Of a DNA stretch of 64,000 nt, positions 24,291 through 35,010 are shown in pieces. Both the position numbers and the translations under genes were made by a program. The notes below the pieces were generated by a model that worked only from the letters and a program-made list of their open reading frames with translations, was not told the origin of the DNA and did not search any database. The first letter of the stretch is position 1; every line of letters begins with the position of its first letter. Origin of the DNA: Mauremys mutica (lineage: Eukaryota; Chordata; Testudines; Geoemydidae); contig NC_059079.1 in the NCBI RefSeq assembly GCF_020497125.1, positions 8,897,053 to 8,961,052 on the forward strand, read 5' to 3'.

Positions 24291-24463
24291 ATACTAACTA
24301 TAGTATGGGATGGAAAAATAAAACTTTTTTTAAAATAGGGGACGTAACTCTAATAACTGAATCTGAACTTATCTAAACTATCCTAACTCACTAATTTATC
24401 TAAACTTATCTAGTGGAAACAAAGGTTTTCAACGGGACTGTTGAGCTCCACCTCAGGCCAGGG

Positions 24464-24647
24464 ATGGTTGAGAAGGAACTGAGGAGCCCAGGTCACGCAC
24501 ATGCTAGATGAAGCGCCAACGGTGCGCGAGGTAGGCACAGCTCTTGCACAACCCTTACGGGCACTGCTGCAAAACTCTCCGAGCAAAGGCGCAGGGATGC
24601 ACCATCACCTGGAATGGAGCACCCAGAGGGACATCTCTTGAAGAGGA
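24464..24647. repeat. 5' inverted terminal repeat of the DIRS element
   Basis: The reverse complement aligns with 21,192-21,364 over about 170 bases with scattered substitutions (ctcttcaagagatgtccctctgggtgctccattccaggtg versus ttcttcaagatgtgtccccctgtgggtgctccaatccaggtg; sampled ends shown). It marks the 5' end of the - strand element. Confidence 0.8.
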
Positions 24648-24650
24648 AAC

Positions 24651-26699
24651 AAAGTTCATGCCTCTCTGTCAGGGTAGAACTGGAAGGCGTCATGGTTTGT
24701 TTTGCCCACCGACTAGGTTCCAAATTCTGTGCTCAGTTATTGTACATTAACAGAAGTCTTCATTTATAATACTCCAGATTTAGGGTCTCAGCATCTACTA
24801 AGAGGGTGCTCAGCAACCGCATCTCCTATTGACGACATCTTCCTCTCAGGTTCAGACCCCAACTCTGGTTTTAGAATGGTGTAGCTGAGCACTAAATTTA
24901 GTCCTGTGCATCTACCTCATTTTTATGACTGACTATGTTCTCACAACACACACTTTCTTTCATTTAAAAAAAAACAATAAGCAATTGTATAGTTTCCAAG
25001 TATCATTAAGATCACAAACTTTAACTCTTTATAATGCATCATTTCTTTAGTTTTGCAAATCAATTCACCCAATGATCATTAGGTATATGGATGGATTAAT
25101 CCTTTATTGGGCCTTTTTAGATTTTTTTTCATAACACATTAATACATGAATGTTAGTTAGAAAAGACTGAGTTTGTTAACCTTCAGAACATTCAGCAAAT
25201 TCTATATCTATACAACAAATAAATAAAAATGACTGTTAAACAGCATTCCCCTCAGGCCTTTCCTGAGTAAGCTGTGATAGTGGAATGAGTTCTATTTTAA
25301 CTTGATTATTGCCATTTTTTGTGTGTAATGTCAATATTGTAAATGTGCCAGATATTATTGATGGGAACCATATTTTAATAATCAATAAATACACATTCAA
25401 TCTTTTTGTCTATTTTACATGGAAACAAGAAATAAATGGCTTCTACAGATATCAGATAGCAATTCAATAACAAAAATTGACTATTTTTCATTATTTGGTC
25501 TTCTATTTTCAATAGTATTCAGATAAATTATTGCAATTTTCCTCATAGTGCCAATTGTAACTGTTGTGTTCTCTTCTTCTTATACTATTTCAAGCTCTGT
25601 GCTTTTTGTCACACAATAGCACTAAAAAAAACTAACTATATTTTCCTATTACCAGCGCTAGTTCAATTTGATTAATACTGCTTGATTTTATCATTAATTT
25701 TGATAGAAATGACATTGTAGTAAAAAGTCAGTATACTTTCTGTTCTTAGCTGGCAAACTTTGCATATAATGTAGAAATTCATATCAGTACCAGAAATTGT
25801 CAATTTGCCTAAATATGGATATACACGTCAAATATTTATTTTTGCTAATTTACATAGCACTTATTACCATGGTAGGTAGGTCTTTAGTAGCTACTTTCAT
25901 CATCTATGATTAGAGATACAATGTAAATGTTTAATGAAGATTTCTGTCATACCTGCCAATGTTTCCCAAATCTTTTGGGACTGGGAATTTTCTTGTTGAC
26001 AACCTAGCCAAAACTTCCATATGAATATTCTTTTCTAATAAGTAAAAGTAATATACTGTCACAACTGTGACATTCCAATATATATCAACCTTCATCCACT
26101 ATCCTATATAAAACTGTATCCTAAAATTTAATAAAATATTCTAATACCACAAATCATGCACCTGTAAATACGTCTTAAACAGCCAGCGTGATACTGGGAA
26201 ATGTTTAGCTTAAAACCTGTGTAAATAATGCTGTTAATGTTAGTTTTATAATCAATTAACCCAATGATCATTATGTATATGGATGGATTAGTCCTTTATG
26301 GGACCACTTTTAATAGCTTTAGTTATTTTTGGACTCTCCATTTGTTTGCACTCCAAAATTGTAAAATACAATTTATTCTGAAACCCATTTTAATTTCTAT
26401 TAGGCAAACATAATTTTCCTTTGTTTCTAGTGAAGCAGAAGCCAACACGTCTCCCTTTCATTAACCTGTGTTTAGCAGCAGAATTATGGATTTAAGAATT
26501 AGCATAGCCATAAGAATAGCATTTGTTCATTAGCTGCTTTCTGTAGAGCATCATATTATGTGTACAACATGAACATGCTGACTATTTAAAAAGAAAAATT
26601 CATAGAGAATTAATCTACTGCATATCGTTGTAATCTGAGACTGAAATGATGATCAAGGTATGTACTCCATCCCACCAGCTAGTGCAGGATTGTTCCCTT
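24651..26699. other. No gene; AT-rich with a 60-bp direct repeat pair
   Basis: Very AT-rich DNA. A direct repeat of about 60 bases occurs at 25,061-25,117 and 26,250-26,306: both read aatcaatt(c/a)acccaatgatcatta(g/t)gtatatggatggatta(a/g)tccttta. They are 1.19 kb apart with few mismatches. No LTR, SINE or coding feature explains them. Confidence 0.55.
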
Positions 26700-27192
26700 C
26701 AATACATTTTCTAATGTTTCATCTATCAAATTTTAAATATCTTGAGTGAGGAGGCTTCCATCTCTTCCTTTGGGAAACTATTTGACAGTCTGTTGATCTC
26801 ATTGTCAAAATTTTTTGCCTAAAATTCATTATTTCCTGAGAGTGAAACAAAATTCCCCTTTCCTTTTATCCCATAACTTTTAGTTATATTTTCTTGTACC
26901 ATCTCAAATATTTCCTATCAGGCATTTATATCTTTTAAATATTTATAGAAAGCTATCATTTATCTCTCCCCAATTTAGCCATCATTCAGGACCCTATCCA
27001 GGAAAGCACTTAAGTATGTGCTTAACTTTGAAGTCAATGTGACTACTCACGTCCTTCAATACATGCTTTGCTGGATCAAGGCCTTAGTTCCTTACATCTT
27101 TCCTAGTAAAATCATTCCTTGTATCCCTAATTATCCCTAATAATTTTGATAGCTTTTCTCGATTCCCTCAATATGTCAATCTCTTTCTGATG
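26700..27192 (-). mobile_element. Old CR1/L3-clade LINE relic, reverse strand
   Basis: The + strand reads ggaggcttccatctcttcctttgggaaactatttgacag…aattccccttt…cccataacttttagttatattttcttgtaccatctc. This is the antisense of the C-terminal coding end of L3/CR1 LINEs (…GNGLKLQQGRFRLDIRKNFF… type region). The - strand near 27,190-27,130 gives a QKEIDILRESRKAIKIIRD peptide (equivalent of KDIDKLEKVQRRATKMIRG). It is heavily decayed and interrupted by a fold-back MITE at 26,989-27,083. Confidence 0.6.
26989..27083. mobile_element. Small fold-back MITE
   Basis: ggaccctatccaggaaagcac at the left is the imperfect reverse complement of atgctttgctggatcaaggcc at the right. The centre contains gtgcttaac…tcaatgtgactactcac. 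The same motif set appears at 55,678-55,808 and 31,235-31,405, so it is a family. Confidence 0.65.
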
Positions 27193-27197
27193 TTGAG

Positions 27198-27610
27198 TAT
27201 AGGTGTTGACTCCATGGTTGCTGTAGGGCTGGAGCACCCACAGAAAAAAAATTAGTGGGTGCTTAGCACCCACCCGTGACCAGCTCCCTTCCTCCCCTCT
27301 CAGTGCCTCCCGTCCACCAGCAGCCCCGCCGATCATCTACTCCCCCTCCCTCCCCACGTCTCCTGGCCACCACAATGAGCTGTTTCGTGGGGTGCAGGAG
27401 GCACTGGGCGGAGGGGGAGGAGCAGGGGTGGGGCATGCTCGGGGGAGGAGGCGGAACTGGGTGGGAAGAGATGTGGTGGGGGTGGAACAGGGCTGGGAAG
27501 AGGTGGAGAAGGGATGAGGCTTTGGGGGAAGAGATAGGGGGGTAGGGGCGAGGCCTGGAGGAAGCTTGAGCTTGAACAACCCCGGGGCGTGGAGGAAGCC
27601 GGCACCTGTG
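27198..27610. mobile_element. GC-rich non-autonomous DNA element with TIRs
   Basis: The termini tataggtgttgactcc (27,198) and ggaagccggcacctgtg (ending 27,610) are imperfect inverted repeats. The body is strikingly GC-rich (purine-rich gggaggagg runs at 27,410-27,560) in an AT-rich setting. The direct repeat ttgag abuts both ends (27,193-27,197 and 27,611-27,615). I recognise the gcaccca…agtgggtgctgagcaccca start as a common sauropsid hAT-type MITE. Overlapping open frames here reflect composition, not genes. Confidence 0.7.
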
Positions 27611-27615
27611 TTGAG

Positions 27616-29990
27616 AAGTCTACAGCAAAATATAAAGCCCAAAAGTCAGTATTGTAGCCATAGTAAAACACAGTATGTTAATTCATATCAGCTCGTGTCC
27701 CTGTCTCAGCCTTTTTCTATCACTCTCACAACTTCCAATAGAAATTATACTTTTAGTGACTTTAATGTACTGTGACGGCACATTGTAGTAAAATTTGTTG
27801 TACATTTGTATATAAACCAAAAATACATAAGAGCAATAGGATGGAAAATAGAGGACAAAATAATGCTTAAAGTGACCTTTCTGTGGTGGAAGTCAACAAA
27901 TTAGATATGAGTTTGCAGTCCAGTATTGTCTAAAAAAGGCAATGTATTATTGTGCTGCACACACTGAGGTTGCACTAGTCCTTCTGTGAGTGCATCTATA
28001 CTGGGAATAGTGAGACCTGTAGTTCCCCACCTGTGCTATTCTCATCATGGAGCAGTTAAAGTCTGCACAGCCAAAGCAGAAGCAATGTACGTCTCCTGGG
28101 CTGGACTCTCCCACTCCTCCCTCGGGCCAAGTCTCCATCTTCTCCCCAGCGAACACTTTGGACAGTTTGCTCAGTCTCCAACTCCTCCCTCAGCATGGAG
28201 AGGGCTCTGCTGGAATAATGGGAAGCTGCCCTGGAGGCAGCTGAGCTCCCGTTACATGAGGAATGGCCATGATCCCTGTCTGGATCAAAGGTGTGGGGGG
28301 CAGGATCAGCCCTCTACCATTTGTAACTTTTAGATCAAATTATTTTGCACCATTGTATTCAAAATCATATCTGTGAAAGCCACAAAGCATTAGTTATTCT
28401 TAATTTATTATTACCATTATAACACAGTATCATTCAGAATCAAGCATTTCGTGGATAAAAATTAAAGAAGTGGCTGCACAAAGAAGTGGCTAGCTAATAA
28501 AGCACAACTGTTAGTAAAATATGAAACAAATTCATTCATTGGTACCTGAATTTTTTGTAAGAATCAAGCCACAGGAAAAAAAGTTCCAAACTATACCATT
28601 ATGATAAAACAATGCAAGATATATTTTAGATCATGTAATGACAGTGGAAAACTATTTTGCAGAAGGAATCTTATAAATAAAACCATGTAAAGTATGGCAG
28701 AAAGGTAGCTATTATAAAATCTAATTCATTTATTCGCTTATGAATACTGTATGTGTACCTCTACAAAGCTATGCTACTTAATGTGATTCAGTGGCTATGA
28801 ATATAATTTTCACCTTATTCACAGATCTGACCCTTCTCTGCAACATTAGTTTTCGATAATCAGCACTTTTATGTTTGTTATCTTATAGTAATATTTGGAA
28901 AATAAAAGACATGCACTAAATTTGACATCTATTAACTTTAATCCAGCCCACACCTTGCTTGGAATACTGCCATCTTGAGAACCACCTTTGTAAAGCATTC
29001 TTCACAAAGGAAGACTCAGTTATAAATCTTTCCTTCTATAAATATTACCAACTTAGCAACAATATGATTAACTATGATTGTTACTAATAAAAGCAATAGG
29101 TAGTTCCCTGAATTTCTTCATGTTGGACTGGAGATTAAGGAAATGCCTTTTTAATATCTGCAGAGAACTGATTCACTTCGTACTGAAAAGTATTAGAACA
29201 CTGAATGAAGTCTTTCTGATCAAACAATACCATAATAGCTTTTGTCTCATGTCAGTTTACGTTAGCCAGCATCAGAGGAGAAAATAAGCAGAGGCTTGCT
29301 ATTGTGCCTCTATTTTAAAAGGGCCTTCCATCTGGTAGGAAGCAGAAGCCATCAGCACTGTAATTAAAATGCAATTACTGTCCCCTGCCGCAATCCCAGG
29401 ACGACCATTCCATCTGTGTGATATACAGTGGAAAAAACACAATTTTTTGCACTTTTCTAGCTCCATTAAGTTTATTCTCTTTCTATTAATTAATCTAACA
29501 GCACTAAGGGGTCGTTCTTGTTTTGCAAACCACAGTGTCACAAACTGTGCACTCACAAAGACTGAAATCACATGAATTTTTAAAAGTCTGCACCATCCCC
29601 GTGACATAAAACCTTAATTACTTCTGACTAAATCTGTAATTAAAATATATCACCACAGCAGATTTACCTGTGTGTGTGGGTGTTGGAGTGCATGCTTCTG
29701 TGACTGTCACAAATGAATCACTCTGAGACGGTGTTATAAAAAGGAGATTAGGATGTACGAGTGAAAGGACACAGAACAGGGACTTGAAAATGAAAAACTG
29801 GCAGCAATCTAGGGAAAAGCTGTACACCACTAAAATAAGGATGAGCTGCTATGTTATTTTATTGCTTTTCTTAAAAATAAAAATATGTTTTGTGTGTATA
29901 TGTACAGTTTATTTTAGTCTTGCATTTTAGTATACTGTCATGAACTATAATGATAAATATAATATTAAATAAAACATTATATATTATATG
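27616..29990. other. No gene recognised
   Basis: A moderately GC-rich patch at 27,960-28,310 has short open frames on both strands but no recognised domain. The remainder is AT-rich. The segment 29,330-29,480 has a balanced, motif-like composition (ctgtaattaaaatgcaatta with homeodomain/octamer-like cores) and could be a conserved regulatory element. That is inference only. Confidence 0.45.
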
Positions 29991-30812
29991 GTTCTCAACC
30001 AGAGGTCCGAGGCCCCCTGGGGAGCCGCAAGCAGGTTTCAGGGGGGCTGCCAAGCAGGGCCAGCATTAGACTCACTGGGGCCCAGGGCAAAAAGCCAAAG
30101 CCCTGCCGCATGGGGTTGAAACTCGGGCCCTGAGCCCTGCCACGCAGTCTGAAGCCGAAGCCTGAGCAATGTAGAATCACAGAATCATGGACTTTAAGGA
30201 TCAGAAGGGACCATTATGATCATCTAGTCTGACCTCCTGGACAACACAGGATCTCACCCACCCACTCCTGTATCAACCCCCTAACCTATGTTTGAGCTAC
30301 TGAAGTTCTCAAATTGTGGTTTAAAGACTTCAAGGTGCAGAGAATTCTCCAGCAAGTGACCCGTACCCCACACTGCAGAGGGAGGCAAAAAACAAAAAAC
30401 AGGGCCTCTGCCAATCTGCCCTGGAGGAAAATTCCTTCCCGACCCCAAATATGGTGATCAGCTAAACCCTGAGCATGTGGGCAAGACTCACCAGCCAGAC
30501 ACCCAGGAAAGAATTCTCTGTAGTAACTCAGATCCCACCCCATCTAACATCCCATCACAGGCCACTGGGCATATTTACCACTAATAGTCAACAACCAATT
30601 AATTGCCAAAATTAGGCTATCCCATCTTACCATCTCCTGTAGCTTTGTGGGGGCTCCCGTGGCATGACGCCCCAGGCAATTGCCCTGTTGCTACCCCCTA
30701 ATGCTGTCCCAGGCTTTTATATGCAGAAAACCCATTACTGTGACACAGGTGGGCTGGGGAGTTTTTATAGCATGTTGGGGGGGCTCAGAAAGAAAAAGGT
30801 TGAGAACCCCTG
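29991..30812. mobile_element. hAT-type element split by a CR1 insertion
   Basis: The left end tggttctcaaccagaggtc and right end aaaaaggttgagaacccctg (ending 30,812) form the ggttctcaacc inverted terminus seen in a common hAT-related family. The body is GC-rich (cccctggggagccgcaagc…). The middle 30,172-30,645 is a reverse CR1 3' UTR, so the hAT copy predates the CR1 insertion. The left terminal bases are altered and I could not fix the 8-bp target duplication. Confidence 0.65.
30172..30645 (-). mobile_element. CR1 3' UTR, reverse strand
   Basis: The + strand starts gaatcacagaatcatggactttaag…gggaccattatgatcatctag, which is the antisense of the CR1 tail. It continues as the antisense of the same 3' UTR seen at 7,560-7,980 (…ggcatatttaccactaatag near 30,570). 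Only the terminal about 470 bases are present, so it is a typical 5'-truncated CR1. Confidence 0.92.
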
Positions 30813-32109
30813 TTATAAAAGACAGGAGTCCTTAAATATTTTCATGGCCACTGACATTAAATACAGAGGCTGTCTCATGACTCACCTCTCCTCCCATTCA
30901 AAACTGGGCAGAGCACCTCTCTCCACTGGGAAGCATATAACATCCTTGTGGCTACTATAGCAACTGCTTACATTGGGAAAAAAATATTAGGTAAATATTT
31001 AGGGTAGAATCCTGCCGCTACTGAATTCAATTAGAGTTTTACCTTTGACTTAAATGGAGTCAGAATTTCACTCTTAGTGTACTTCTAACTGTCTTTTAAT
31101 TGAATTTGGTAGATGGATACAAGAAGCCAACAATATGGGAGCCATCAGTTATCAGCAGACCACCTGCAAGAGCTATCCAGACTACCAGTGGTTTATGGAG
31201 AACCTATGCTGTAAAATGTCACAAAATGCAATACAGGCCATGAACCTGCAAATACTTAACTCATATACTTGACTTTAATCACCTCTGAAGTTCACCCATT
31301 AAAGTTAAGAATGTGCATAAATATTTTCACGAATTCAATAAGGATACAAAATGTCTCCCACAGAGGTAACTGGGAGTTTTGCCATTTACCTCAACAAAGC
31401 AGTACTGGGACCACAATATGTGACTGAAGTTTTCAGACTTAAAATAATTTCATTTTTTTATCCAATTAGCTCAGGTTTGTAATACTCCTGGGCAGGCCAC
31501 ATCTATTTATTCAGGCATTGGCAGAAGATGGGATTTCATAAGGGCTACAGTATGGGGGGGAGGGGAGCCAGAGAGTTGTTAGGAGTTCAGATTTTATTTT
31601 GGCTGTTGTGAATTACAAAATAAAAAACGAGCAATTAATCCCACATTGAAGGGCCAGACAGGTACATTGAAAAAAAAGAATAAAAAATAATAAATATAAA
31701 AACAAACAAAATAAGTCCTAAGATTTACTGTTTTATCAGATCACCAGAAGGATAAATTTGTAGAATGTTAAGAATGATGTGAAAGTTATGTGGATGAAAG
31801 GATAAAAATAGCAAATTCTACATTAGGTATCTATGGGAAATGGGTTGAAGGGGCTGGTACCTACATGCAAAGGGGCACACCAAAACAGAAAGCATTTTTA
31901 TAGGAACAGGGTTATAAAAATGTGTATAAAAATCACATGAGTTTCATTATCATGGCTTATGTTTTAAGCAAAACTCATGATATAAATACATTATTTTACT
32001 GCATATAGTGTATGTTCATATAATAAAACAATAAACTCTTATGTAAAATGATACCATAAACTCTAATATGCACCTTTCATCTGAAAAAGGCATAAACGAG
32101 TGACCGGAA
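30813..32109. repeat. Unique-looking DNA with decayed fold-back MITE pieces
   Basis: At 31,005-31,080 (aatcctgccgctactgaattcaat…gagtttttacctttgacttaaatgg style) and 31,235-31,405 (gaacctgcaaatacttaactcatat…ctgggagttttgcc) the sequence matches the motif set of the MITE family at 26,989 and 55,678. The rest is AT-rich with an A-rich patch at 31,665-31,710. No gene is seen. Confidence 0.45.
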
Positions 32110-32235
32110 TAGGGTTCTTATCACTGCTCTGATACTGCTCTCTCAGTTAAGCACTTCAGTTTCCCTATCAATAAAATAGAGACAATAATTCATACTTAAC
32201 TCAAAAGGGTATTGTGAGGATTAGTTACTGGGCCC
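32110..32235 (+). repeat. MIR-type SINE 3' half
   Basis: tctctcagttaagcacttcagtttccctatcaataaaatagagacaataat…gtattgtgaggattagtta follows the MIR order (cctctctgtgcctcagtttcc…gtaaaatggggataataat…gttgtgaggatta). Confidence 0.75.
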
Positions 32236-32332
32236 AATCCCAGGTTCCTTTGATATCCAAACCACACAGAAGGAATACAGGAACAGGCCAAGTATTGTGT
32301 TCATGTTCAATATTAATATCTGAATGAGAGCC

Positions 32333-32866
32333 TGTGATGTATAAACCCCTCACTGGTCAGGAGGGGGTGAAGGAGCCACTCTGGGCTAAGGAGGCTTCGT
32401 CCTTCCGCCCTTGATGAACATGCTCAAGTTAGAGGCAGAGTTTAAAAGCCAGCCAGGCAGCTCAGTCGGCAAGCCAGGGAGGAGGACGTGCCCTGGGAGC
32501 TCCAGGGGAGCACCGGAGCTGAGCCCACACTGAGCCAGGGAGCAGAGGAGCCACTGCACCCAGCAACTTAGATTAGAGCTGGAACCCCGGAAAACAACAT
32601 TTTCCAGTATGGGGATGGAAGCAGCTGGATAGGGTGCAGACCAAGGTAGGAAGTGACTCAGGGAAGCTGACTTGAGGATGATACCAGATGCCAACAGGTG
32701 AGCAGACGAACCAGCCTCCCAGGGCTCTGGGTCGGAACCTGGTGGAGTGGGAGGGCCTGAGTTTCCCTACCCCATCCTGTACCCCTGCACTGTAGCCACT
32801 AGGTGCGGTTGCCACCCCGGGGACTGTAGCTACTAGGCAGGAGACCCATGCTCCTCTCTGATCACA
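32333..32866 (+). mobile_element. Solo LTR with perfect 5-bp target duplication
   Basis: The element runs from TGTGATGTATAAACC to …TCTGATCACA and is flanked on both sides by gagcc (32,328-32,332 and 32,867-32,871). TG…CA ends plus a 5-bp duplication are the marks of LTR retrotransposon/retrovirus integration. A TATA-like tttaaaagccag lies at about 32,440. There is no internal region, so it is a solo LTR of 534 bp, likely left by LTR-LTR recombination. Open frames on the - strand inside it are spurious. Confidence 0.85.
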
Positions 32867-32871
32867 GAGCC

Positions 32872-34294
32872 AAAAATTGCTACTGAATATTTTCCCTTCA
32901 GCTGAACATCAGTTTTATTTGAGATGTTCTTCTGAGCATGAATTTTGCTTGATACTTAAATATATTGGGGGTGGGGGAGTCTTCTCTCATCTCTAACCTA
33001 CCAAAAGGCTGTCTCCAATTGCATCTGACCTGCACCAATATCACAGACCCTTTCCATTTGGCCTTTAGACCAGAACATGGCATAAAGACAGCTCTAGTGA
33101 TGCTGTTGGAATATCTCTTCCTAGCCATAGACAATGGGCACATATCCACATTCACATTACCGGATCTTACCTAGGGCTTGATCCAAAAGTCAGTGTGCAC
33201 TTTATACAGGATCAAGCCCACACTGCACTGGTGGCATTATTTTGAACTTACACAATTGTTTATGTTTTCCTTTTTGAATGGATTTGTGTTGTTTATATTT
33301 TGAGACAATTAGTGAAAGAACAATATTCATTTTGGGTCAGAGTTACCGTTGTGCTGAGATTAAATCTGCATTATTTTGAGAAGAATATTGTAATAATAAT
33401 ATGTAACAATAATGCCATAATATGCATGATGGGATCAGCACACTGTTGTCACTCAGCAATCCTCATTGGCTTTTGAAACAGAGGGAAATTGATATAATAA
33501 AAAGATAAAAACCACACAAAAAATATCCACTGTAATATAATATATACATTCTCCAGTATACAGAATGTAATAAATGTAGAATTCCATGGAAGTAGATCTA
33601 GCAACATTACTATCAGTCCTGAACGATCCCCTATAACATAACTTGTAATTTTGCTATGCAAAGATTATGGGAGACCATAAGAGTGATATTACAATCTGTA
33701 CTGAACAAGAACAGCTTGATGGAATTATATATTTGTACATACTGTAGTTGCTCATTTCTAATTCTAATTAAAAGAAAAATTAGCCATTTGTGGACCCGCT
33801 TGTTCATGTGTTCTTGAAAGCACCTCCGTATAGCCCCACACGAAAACTAATCTAAACTAGCAATGAAGAACTTTATGCTGCCCACAAATGTGGAGACTTG
33901 TACAGATGATCCACAAAAAATTGTTTTAATTTGTTTTACAGCAGATTAAAGTACTGCAAGATTAAGAGCTGCAATGCTGCCTCCTCCGCTTATTGGCCTA
34001 CGAGCTTAGTATCATAATACACACAACGTGTTCTCATGCAAAGGTCATGAAAGAAGTATTCACCACAGTTTTGATGAACTATGCACTGGGAGTTGTTTTG
34101 GTAAACTAGAGCATGAAGCAACACTAAACTAGTTCTTATATGATACGTTCTGAGCTACTTTTATTTATAGAATGTGGTCTCCCATTTATTTTAGTGTTTT
34201 CATATTAAATAAATATTCATGAAGATGCACTCTCCTTGAAATTGGGTCATTTAGACAGTCTATTTCATTAAAAATGCATTTATTTTTCTTACAG
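32872..34294. other. No gene; small hairpin at 33,175-33,221
   Basis: AT-rich DNA. gggcttgatcc (about 33,175) and ggatcaagccc (about 33,211-33,221) are perfect 11-bp inverted repeats, probably a fragment of the same palindromic MITE family as at 26,989. The block just upstream of 34,295 is pyrimidine-rich and suits a splice acceptor. Confidence 0.5.
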
Positions 34295-34369
34295 GTGCCA
34301 TCCATTAAGACAGGGAATTGACAAATCAGCCAATGGCATTTGTCAAATAGATGCTAGTCCTTTTGGAAA
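34295..34369 (+). other. Candidate host exon, 75 nt
   Basis: The acceptor (aaaatgcatttatttttcttacag) and donor (ggaaa|gtaagt) are both close to consensus. The 75-nt segment is closed in two frames but open in the third, reading CHPLRQGIDKSANGICQIDA then SPFG. One base precedes the first codon and two follow the last (phase 2 in, phase 2 out). Two cysteines in a short exon are compatible with an extracellular protein. I do not recognise the family, no neighbouring exon is certain, and the candidate at 17,959 shares the phase. It could be an alternative exon or a chance match. Confidence 0.4.
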
Positions 34370-34784
34370 GTAAGTGTTCTGTCCTTCACAAACAGCACTT
34401 TATAGCAAAATGGCTTCCTCTCATACTCACATCCTTTTTCTCCAGCATTTTTGCTGAGAGTGTCACGATGGGGGCATGGGTGGTCATGCCTAATAGCTAG
34501 AGCATGAGTCACTCTAGTGGCTGGAGCCAGAGTCAGGAACCAGAAGTCAAGCTGAAGAGCAAGCAGGGAAGCAGGGCTGGCGCAGGACAGGAATTGGAGC
34601 GAGAGCCACTAACCCTGTCCTTGGCGTGGCTCCTACATGCTGTCATGTAGAAGGGGCCCTTAAATCCAGCCCCCATCTCCTGTGTACTGTAACCACACTG
34701 GTTCCATTGCACAGGGTTTTAGGAGACAGGAAATGAAAGGTCTGTAAGGTACCATTGGCTGCATACTATTACCTATTTGTATTA
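34370..34784. other. GC-richer unclassified block, possibly an LTR fragment
   Basis: The part 34,450-34,740 has the composition and purine-rich short repeats (gccagagtcaggaaccagaagtcaag) common in sauropsid LTRs and begins tgtcacgatggggg. I cannot find matching ends or target duplications. Confidence 0.35.
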
Positions 34785-35010
34785 TGATAGCACTACGACC
34801 AGAATGGAGGAGATTGTGGTAATCAAGATGGAAGATAAGGGCCTAGATAAGAATCTTAGCTGTGTGTAGAGAGAGAAAAGGACACATATTACAGATATTA
34901 TGGAGGAAGAAGTAATAAGATTTGGACATGGCTGATCGTGCAATTCTAGAGAAAGGTCAGAGTCAAAGATGACAGGTTACAGGACTTGATGACTGGAAGG
35001 AGGGCGGCAG
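34785..35010 (-). mobile_element. L2-clade LINE fragment, reverse strand
   Basis: The - strand reads a broken RT C-terminal peptide: about HVQILLLL…PFLSLHTAK…LI-ALI-HLDYHNLL. This is equivalent to the L2 segment FLRNISRIRPFLS…TLIHALITSRLDYCNSLL. The same block occurs in the better L2 copy at 63,215-63,445. Confidence 0.65.

Larger units (their letters stand above)
21164..24650 (-). mobile_element. Internally deleted DIRS-like retrotransposon
   Basis: On the - strand, inverted terminal repeats flank a gag-like region (24,290-22,510) followed by a DIRS-type reverse transcriptase fragment (22,300-21,765). The right (5') terminus at 24,464-24,647 and the left (3') terminus at 21,192-21,364 are inverted copies sharing gatggtgcatccctg(t/c)gcctttgct(t/c)gga and cttcatctagcatgtgc. 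DIRS elements characteristically have inverted rather than direct terminal repeats and use a tyrosine recombinase. The recombinase and methyltransferase genes are missing here: only about 230 bases lie between the RT fragment and the 3' terminal structure. All frames are broken. Confidence 0.85.

Noticed and set aside
27276..27671. Overlapping open frames on both strands (Pro/Ser-rich and Gly/Trp-rich)
   Set aside because: They fall in a GC-rich, purine-skewed MITE with few possible stop codons; they are not genes.
32386..32815. Minus-strand open frames that look protein-like
   Set aside because: They lie inside a solo LTR bounded by gagcc target duplications.
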